Below, one piece after another: positions 54,484-60,520 of a stretch of 60,520 bases of DNA; position 1 is the first letter of the stretch, and each line of letters opens with the position of its first letter. Source of the stretch: Prorocentrum cordatum (Eukaryota; Sar; Dinophyceae; Prorocentrales; Prorocentraceae); contig CAUYUJ010012670.1 of the NCBI GenBank assembly GCA_963575745.1, forward strand, positions 328,465 through 388,984. The letters are read 5' to 3'. The position numbers were made by a program, and so were the translations under genes. A model generated the notes under the pieces. It did no database searches and was not told the origin of the DNA. It saw nothing but the letters and a program-made list of their open reading frames with translations.

Positions 54484-55740
54484 TTACTTGCAGACGCGGC
54501 ATAACCCACTACAGGTGCGAAATATACCGATTCTCAAAACGAATGTCCAAACTGGGGGCCGGCGGTGAACCGTCAACCTTGTTTTTTTTTGGGTTTGCGC
54601 GGGCTCCGGGGCGCTGTCCGCAGCGACGCCCGACTGGGCGCCTAGCGAGCCTAGCATGTCTAAGCGGAGGGCGCGTGTGAGCGCCTCGGCGGCAGCCAGT
54701 TCACCATCTGTGATCGTGGAGTGCGGTGGTAAAAGGAAGGCACTGGAGGCGATGCCCCTCCAAACGAGGGCATCACGTGGCTCACTCCCTGGGACCCTCC
54801 TGCGGGCTATCTGTCGAGAGCCGAATGGAGAAGGAGTGGCGTGGTAGGTCGGACCCCACTGACTGTAATCCAAGAAGCCTTTCTGCAGCCAAAAACCACA
54901 TCCGCAACCGTTGCCGCCCACTCCCCCATCGTATGCCCCACGATAGGCGACGTGTATAAGATATTGTGACTCAATCGGACTGCATGCAACCTGATTGGAG
55001 TAGAAAGTGCGGCCCTCTCGGGCCAGGTGGGTGAGCTCGTCGGCCCTGGTGTTATCTTCCCTGTACTCATGTCGATATATGTCCCGTCCTATGTTCGCCG
55101 CGCGGATGTTCGCACGGCAGCTCAGCTCGTATACGGTCTCCACACACTCCGCAACTCTGTCGGCATAACCCTGATTCTGGCACCTCCACCCCCCTTGGAG
55201 CCACGATGCGACCAGTAGTGAGTCCCCTTGGAGGTCCACGCCTATCCCCTCGCTCAAGACGTCCCAAACCGTAGCACGCTGACATATAGTGGCCAAACGC
55301 TTGGACTGTTTCTCCAGGGCCTCAGGAGTCGTTCCCTCGGTGGACTGCTTGGCCTCGAACTGGGTGGAGCTCCAGCTGGGACCTGTGGTGGCAACGTACC
55401 AGTATTCAAAGATTTTGTGTTTATCGAAGTGTCCCAAGATCGTCCGCCACAATTTCACAAAGCCTGTGTATGTGTCGTGAAAGCTGTCCCACCAGGAGGG
55501 TCCCAAGACTTCCCTATACGGGTATTGCCAGGTCCGTTGACCTATACTCGTGGGACCGAATCGTCTCCTGGTGCCCGAGCGTGTCAGTGAGAGCTGTCCC
55601 GATGCATGCAAACAAGATGTCAGGTCGTCTCTCCGAGACGTCCACTCAGGATTGTCGAGGAGCAAAGTGCCTCGGCTGTCCAAAAAGGTACGTGAGCACC
55701 GTCCGTCCCCTCTGTCGATCCTCCGTCTCACATCCCTCCC
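54484..55740 (-). pseudogene. LINE B 3' fragment: linker and permuted RNase H
   Basis: A minus-strand frame (455 codons from 55851, the first 35 or so belonging to the adjacent satellite) carries a LINE post-RT tail. Motifs in order: GVDLQGDSLLVASW (the RNase H third-Asp pattern), HEYREDNTRADEL (His and last Asp), then YRGAYDGGVGGNG (the first-Asp strand) and STITDGELAAAEAL (the Glu helix). The third-to-fourth Asp spacing is 61 residues and His to Asp is 10, identical to LINE A. The first Asp to Glu is 76, about 33 more than in LINE A, due to a loop insertion. It ends with TAA at 54484. No RT or endonuclease is present, so it is a 5'-truncated copy. Confidence 0.75.
54550..54580 (+). repeat. 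31-bp inverted repeat, left copy
   Basis: The sequence from AACTGGG to CAACCTT here matches the reverse complement of 56734-56764 at 28 of 31 positions. A T-run (A-run on the element strand) follows directly inside it at 54581-54591. Confidence 0.85.
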
Positions 55741-55761
55741 ATCCTCCGTATCCGTCTCCCT

Positions 55762-56475
55762 GGTTCGAGTCATCTTGACAGATGCTGACGGTTTTCTGTA
55801 CTTAACTCGGGCTGTAGGACAGCCACAGAGCTGGTATTCACAGAAACGCATTCATAATCATCGGGCGCGTCTGTCTCTAGCATCCAGGGGTCTGAAGTCG
55901 GTCTACTACTCGAGCTAGGTCGCGAAACTATTCGTACTCTACGAATCTTGTTGGCGGATACTGTCGATTTCCGGTGTTTAACTCGAGCTGTAGGAGAGCT
56001 ACAGAGCTGATACGCATACGTAACCAATTCAGAATCATCATGCGCGTTCGTCTGTTGCATCCAGAGGTCTGAACTCGGTCTGCTACTCGAGCTAGGTCCG
56101 CGTAACTATTCGTAGTATTCGAGTCATCTTGACAGGTGCTGTCGGTTTTCTGTACTTAACTCGGGCTGTAGAAACGCTTTAGAGCTGGAACTCACAGAGA
56201 CCGAATCAGAATTGTCAGGCGCGCTTGTCTGTTGCATCGAGAGGTCTGGACTAGGTCTGCTTCTCGAGCCAGGTCCACAAAACTATTTGTATTCTTCGAG
56301 TTCTCTAAACAGGCGCTGTCGGTGTTCTGTACTAAACTCGAGCTTCAGCATAGCCACAGAGCCTGTACGCACACATAATCGATTGAGAATCACAGGCGCG
56401 TTCGGCTGAAGCATCTAAAGCTCTGAACTCAGTCTGCGACTCGAGCTAGGTCGCAAAACTCCTCGTATTGGACCG
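55762..56475. repeat. Roughly 178-bp satellite, four clear copies plus a decayed fifth
   Basis: Units start near 55763, 55941, 56119 and 56298. Each has TTCGAGTCATCTTGACAG-like starts, TGTACTTAACTCGGGCTGTA, a CACAGAGCTG block, GCGCG(T/C)xxGTCTxTxGCATC and CTACTCGAGCTAGGTC. A strongly diverged continuation reaches about 56680. The array directly abuts the 5' end of LINE B, and LINE B's open frame runs into the first unit. Confidence 0.9.
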
Positions 56476-56710
56476 ATTCTGTTCGAAATTACGGTGAATT
56501 TCTTCACCTAACTTGAAAGTTCTTTGGCACATTAATGAGATGGAAATCATGAGGCGCCGCTTGGCTAGATCTGTTCAGCACAACAATGGGAAGGGAATTA
56601 TCAGCGGCAACAGTATCTAGACGCCTGAGATCAGTCTGCTATCAGCGCTCGGGCTGAAAAAATATTCGTCCCCTGCTACTTCTTTGGACATAATATATGG
56701 AAAGGAAGCT

Positions 56711-57012
56711 CTACGAGTCTCCCGGCGGTAAGAAAGGTTGACGGTTTACCGCCGACGCCCAGTTCCTCGTAGCTCTTTGCCGAAGAGCTCTACAAGGTCC
56801 TTGTTGTTCCCGGAGAGCTCTCTGAGAGCTAGATGGTTTTGGAGTAGAAGCCGGACGGTGGTGGTGCCCGCCAGGAGCTCCTCCACGGCGGTCCACGTCC
56901 GCCGCAGCAGTTCGCCCGAGCCGGCAGCCCGTCCGGGAGCGCTTCCGGCGCGCGTCCACGCGTGCCTGCACGCGCGCAGGCACGCGTGGAAGCGTTCCTG
57001 GCAGCGCCTGCG
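56711..57012 (-). other. Cluster of hairpins downstream of the LINE A ORF
   Basis: Several stems are visible. CTACGAG at 56711 pairs with CTCGTAG at 56766, enclosing CGGCGGTAA/TTACCGCCG (56723 and 56746). AGCTCTT/AAGAGCT pair at 56771-56789. TCCACGCGTGCCTGC/GCAGGCACGCGTGGA form a perfect 15-bp stem with a 6-nt loop at 56955-56990. GCAGCGC/GCGCTGC pair at 57001-57021. On the element transcript these would sit in the 3' UTR or the last codons, where LINE reverse transcriptases often recognise RNA structure. Confidence 0.65.
56734..56764 (-). repeat. 31-bp inverted repeat, right copy
   Basis: Partner of 54550-54580 in inverted orientation. It lies inside the bipartite hairpin at 56711-56772. 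The two copies bracket LINE B plus the satellite. Confidence 0.85.
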
Positions 57013-57171
57013 AAGCGCTGCAGGGGAGCCCCCCAGAGCTCTCCAGGAAAGATTTCCCGTTCCCGAGGGTCTCTTCGCTCTCCGGGTTTTGGACGCTACC
57101 AAGTTGTCCACTTGGCGTTGGGTGTTGGGGTCGGCTACACAGGGCGCGTGCGCCCTAGCCGTGCAGAGTCC

Positions 57172-60100
57172 CTAGGGCCCCTCACGCCCTCTCAACCTCT
57201 TTGGGGTTGGAGGCCCGAGGATCTCAGAGATAATCTGCCGAACACCTTGGAGCAGGCGTTCACAAGCTGTGAGCTCGCTATCTGTAACAGTGGCCCCCAG
57301 AGGGAGTAAAGAAGCCTCCTGGAAAACTCGTCGCCAGTGGTTGTCCCCAAATGAGACCTCCACATAGCAACCTAGAGCAGAGCCTTCAACACTCACGCCA
57401 CCGTCCCATCCTCCACGGATACGTTTGATACAATGTCTCTGTTGTCGTAAATATCTGAAGTCAATCCATCTTCCCGTCCTTCCCCTCCTCGCCTCCCAAG
57501 TCAACTCATCCGCAACACAATTGAACTCTCTGTAGATATGCTTCCACGGATCCGTCCCTACAGTGGCACACCTGATGTCGTAATCCTCCGCCAGTTGATT
57601 CATATCGTTTTGTAGACCGTGCACTCTCCTGCGGTACGAACGATCACGGCATTCCCAGATCCCTCGGGCCCAGTTCACCACACACATACTATCACCAGTC
57701 ATTTCAACCAACAATGAGCTCTCCGAGCCCTCCTGCCAGACAGTTTCGTTGTTATATCCGTGGGCAATCCTACGAGCGAGCCTGTCGGAGTCCTCAGGGG
57801 AGTCCCACGTATCCACAGGGCAGGGAGCACAGGGCGGTTTCCTGAAGATGGGCTCCCATCGAGGCTGTATTTTTGTCATGCACGCAACTACATTCCACCA
57901 GTCCGTCGCATTCCACTTGATGCTGAACCAGCGTAAATTACCACTCGCCGCCAGCATAAGACAATGCCAGCTGTCAGTGCTTGCATGCGCTCTCCCTCCC
58001 ACTCTCCTCGTACCTTCCCTCCTCCTGGCTCCCGTGAACATGGATACAAGTGTGTCCCTCCGTAGAGACCATTCCCCCGCACAGTGTAACATGGCCTGCA
58101 GCGTCTGACGCCAGGCTCGTGCCCCACGCAAGTCCGCGGAGGCGAAGGCCCGATCATGAAACTGGGCCAGCTCCAGCGCAAACTCGAAATTGGCTCGGAC
58201 CACCTTCTCTAGGAGACTGCAGTGGCCAGCCTGCAAGAATAGCTCGTATGACTTCGGTGTGGTCCTGTCCCTGAACTCCTCCCACGTCTCCTCCTCCCTC
58301 TTGTGTAATCCTCGCATACCGTTGAGACACCTCCCCTCCCAGACCTTAATCCTCTCCAGCAGTCGTAGATTGCACGGCCAGCCTATACATCCGTGGTACA
58401 CCACAGACTGCACACGAGCGGCATACCTGCGAAACTTCTCTTTGAGTGAGACCGATCTGGAGCGATAAAACTGGATGTCAGCAAAATAGGCCTTCCTCCC
58501 TTTCTCCAGTCGATGATACAAGCCGTGATATCCCTTGATTTCCGAGCTGAGCTTCACTCCTAGTACCTCCACCTCCTCCTTCCTCGGCATTACGACAGTC
58601 GAGCGCAAGTGCTCTGGGAGATCCTCATCTCCAGAAATCGCACAGATGGCTGGCGAGAGCGTGCAGAGCAGCGGCGGATCTCCACCTGTGTACGTCTGGC
58701 CAAAAAGTACATACGCCAAAGAGTCCTCCTTCCAGTCCATCCCTGCCCGTCTGAGTGTTACCGTCATCATACCGATCATCTGTTGTAGCTGGAGCTGCGA
58801 TGCCGCACAGAGCGTAACATTGTCCGCCCACAAGAAATGGTGTACAAGAGCACCGTCCGTCCCCTCCCCTTCCAGTCGGACACCGTATCCTAAGGTATCC
58901 CAAGTCTGAATCACAGATCCCCAGATGGCCTCCAAGACAATATTGAAAAGTATGGGTCCCTCCTTACCTCCCGTTCGGACCGATTTGTTGTATCTCACCT
59001 CATCGCCGCACACGTTCTGAAACTCAAAGGTAGCAATGTTATCCAGCATGGGCTCCACAATGGCTCTGATGAGGCACACAGGGTACTTAAGGTACAGCAT
59101 GGCCTTGATGATAGCGTGCAGTGTGACATTATCGAAAGCTTTGTGCATGTCCAAAACTCCCACGTGCATAGACCCCGCCTTCCCCCACACATTTGCATGT
59201 CTAGTAAGATGTGATAGTGGTGCCGTGACGTTAGTAACCTTCTGATCTTTCTCAAATCCGTATGTGCACAACCGTCGGTTAACAGGAAATGCATCAATAA
59301 ACTGCAACACACATGCCATGTACCATTTACTCATCACACTGATCAGGCAAATCCCTCTGGTGTTGGAGAGTCGTGTAGCATCCCGCATCTTCGGCACAAG
59401 TTGGATACTGAGCTGCCTCCACGTCTCAGGGCTGGAGGCTCCCTGCTCGAAAATCCTCTGGAAAGCACGCCGCACAAACAAGAGGCTCCTCCACGGCAAC
59501 TCACGAATGACCTCAGCAACGACTCCATCGCTGCCGGGTGCCGTGCCAGGCTTCAAAGACGCACGAGCCTGCATGAGCATGCCCATCGTGATGACTCTTC
59601 CCTCCACCCCACGGTCGTTGTGTCTGAGTTCCTGAAAGGCCTCCAAAGTCCGTTTTTCCTCCTCCGAGTTCGTGTAAGACGCCGTCGCATACCTAGTGAT
59701 CTCCGTACTCCACCTAGTCCTGTCCATTGTCAGCACACCCTCACACTCCAGCTCCTTGAGGATACACCGTGAGGTCTTACTGGATCCCCTGTGGTCCTGC
59801 AGGAGTTGGTTCCTCCTATGCTGTCTCCTAAGGGTCTTCCTCCTACGCAGCAGTTGTTTACGAGTATTCCCAAGGGCCCCACGCCTGATGGCAGACTCCA
59901 CCTCTATGAGCTCCCTGGGCCTCTGAATAGGTTTGCAGTTGGGGCGCCCCTTAGTGTGGTCCACAAGCTTTGCCGTCTCCAAGAGTACCCGTCCGACCTG
60001 CTGCAGGTCCGCCCCTACCGTGTCCGCTGCAAGTCCCTCAATCGACACATCCGCAAGCACACGAAACATGTTCCTCGCCGTGTCATCCGTCGGCTGCCAG

Positions 60101-60520
60101 CCAACCATGGACACAGGGCGGGGTGGCAAAGCTGGGCGCCTGATCTCCGTCGTCTTGAGATTTACCCAGACCAGAGCGTGATCACTATAGGCACTGGCTT
60201 TTGCACGTATACCTGGCGTAGCTTTGATGGGTTCCACAAACTGGACCTGGCATCTCATTTCCTGGTGGGCTCTTGCCTCATCCGCACACCAACGTGTAGG
60301 GATGAGTATATAGTCAAGCACACGCTGCACATGTGTGGAACAGTACGGTATATGTGTGATACGTCGGTCTCCATATGTGTTCGCCGCACAGATCCCCCAA
60401 GTACTCATGAACCTCATAAGCATGTCCCTCCTCTCTGCATGGTAGTTCGCCTCCTCCCTCTTCCCGTCCACCTGCATAAGACCTCCTCCCGTCATTCCCA
60501 GCATATCTGGTTCAAGTTCC
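57172..60520 (-). CDS. LINE A ORF2: endonuclease end, RT and permuted RNase H (partial)
   Basis: The uninterrupted frame has 1110 codons from an internal Met at 60504 and stays open to the window edge, so its 5' end is missing. Residues 1-115 are the end of an APE-type endonuclease (RVLDYILIP, AYSDHALVWVNL with the S-D-H motif at 107-109). RT spans about 310-615: GTAPGSDGVVAEV, motif A GVLDMHKAFDNV (D452), motif B RTGGKEGPILFN, motif C HHFLWADNVTL (D561, then N562 instead of the second Asp). A long linker leads to an RNase H-like domain at about 926-1095 with permuted motifs: TGDSMCVVNW (D938), HIYREFNCVADEL (H989, D999), GGWDGGVSVEGS (D1034), TVTDSELTACE (E1077). The ORF ends with TAG at 57172-57174, but the frame remains open to a TAA at 56746. 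The lack of lesions suggests a recent copy. It would nick DNA, copy RNA and degrade the hybrid. Confidence 0.9.
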   Translation of the reverse strand, partial: ELEPDMLGMTGGGLMQVDGKREEANYHAERRDMLMRFMSTWGICAANTYGDRRITHIPYCSTHVQRVLDYILIPTRWCADEARAHQEMRCQVQFVEPIKATPGIRAKASAYSDHALVWVNLKTTEIRRPALPPRPVSMVGWQPTDDTARNMFRVLADVSIEGLAADTVGADLQQVGRVLLETAKLVDHTKGRPNCKPIQRPRELIEVESAIRRGALGNTRKQLLRRRKTLRRQHRRNQLLQDHRGSSKTSRCILKELECEGVLTMDRTRWSTEITRYATASYTNSEEEKRTLEAFQELRHNDRGVEGRVITMGMLMQARASLKPGTAPGSDGVVAEVIRELPWRSLLFVRRAFQRIFEQGASSPETWRQLSIQLVPKMRDATRLSNTRGICLISVMSKWYMACVLQFIDAFPVNRRLCTYGFEKDQKVTNVTAPLSHLTRHANVWGKAGSMHVGVLDMHKAFDNVTLHAIIKAMLYLKYPVCLIRAIVEPMLDNIATFEFQNVCGDEVRYNKSVRTGGKEGPILFNIVLEAIWGSVIQTWDTLGYGVRLEGEGTDGALVHHFLWADNVTLCAASQLQLQQMIGMMTVTLRRAGMDWKEDSLAYVLFGQTYTGGDPPLLCTLSPAICAISGDEDLPEHLRSTVVMPRKEEVEVLGVKLSSEIKGYHGLYHRLEKGRKAYFADIQFYRSRSVSLKEKFRRYAARVQSVVYHGCIGWPCNLRLLERIKVWEGRCLNGMRGLHKREEETWEEFRDRTTPKSYELFLQAGHCSLLEKVVRANFEFALELAQFHDRAFASADLRGARAWRQTLQAMLHCAGEWSLRRDTLVSMFTGARRREGTRRVGGRAHASTDSWHCLMLAASGNLRWFSIKWNATDWWNVVACMTKIQPRWEPIFRKPPCAPCPVDTWDSPEDSDRLARRIAHGYNNETVWQEGSESSLLVEMTGDSMCVVNWARGIWECRDRSYRRRVHGLQNDMNQLAEDYDIRCATVGTDPWKHIYREFNCVADELTWEARRGRTGRWIDFRYLRQQRHCIKRIRGGWDGGVSVEGSALGCYVEVSFGDNHWRRVFQEASLLPLGATVTDSELTACERLLQGVRQIISEILGPPTPKRLRGREGP

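Noticed and set aside
57172-57729. Two partial RNase H domains rather than one permuted domain in LINE A
   Set aside because: No duplicated motif is present, each catalytic position occurs once, the two halves have near-native internal spacings, and the same layout recurs in LINE B. The alternative is kept as a refutation test.

Overview
The window looks like gene-poor nuclear DNA of a dinoflagellate or a similarly repeat-laden protist. I infer this from four things. The recognisable coding sequence is almost all retroelement-derived. Its style resembles elements I associate with dinoflagellate genomes: LINEs with APE-type endonuclease, a Copia element with an H-M-x-D-type RT box, and a tyrosine recombinase with an S-L-H-I-G-G-type box. 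Simple-sequence arrays are very large, and GC content swings sharply. I see no rRNA, tRNA, CRISPR, bacterial operon or phage module, and no convincing intact host housekeeping gene. The species cannot be fixed from the sequence alone.

Layout. From 1 to 7.4 kb there are GC-rich minisatellites and degenerate open frames on the minus strand with no recognised domain. From 7.4 to 21.5 kb nearly everything is repeats: a roughly 600-bp three-copy tandem, GGC and CTC triplet arrays, a 10-bp array, a 2.8-kb array of a roughly 102-bp unit, a dispersed family rich in a CCAAGATGGCTC-like core, and a 1.3-kb CATATA hexamer array. From 22.0 to 24.0 kb lies a broken LINE on the minus strand. From 24 to 29.4 kb the DNA is GC-rich and unassigned, with four copies of a roughly 45-bp motif. 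From 29.5 to 34.8 kb, on the plus strand, an RS-rich frame and a WW-domain frame precede a broken LINE (endonuclease, then RT), followed at 35.2-36.2 kb by a broken tyrosine recombinase. From 36.3 to 46.3 kb there are more repeats, including exactly 93 tandem GGGAAA hexamers, two foldback elements and a 50-bp minisatellite. From 47.5 to 52.2 kb a Ty1/Copia-type element lies on the minus strand, ordered zinc-knuckle Gag, protease, integrase, RT, RNase H, then a membrane-segment tail. From 54.5 to 60.5 kb, on the minus strand, there is a 3' LINE fragment, a roughly 178-bp satellite and a large LINE ORF that runs off the right edge.

The main discovery candidate is in the two right-hand LINEs. 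Both carry a C-terminal RNase H-like domain whose four catalytic motifs appear in circularly permuted order (third Asp, His and fourth Asp, then first Asp and Glu), with spacings close to those of ordinary RNase HI inside each half. The Copia RNase H in the same window keeps the normal order. A second, weaker pattern is that interruptions of otherwise open retroelement frames are almost always TAG.
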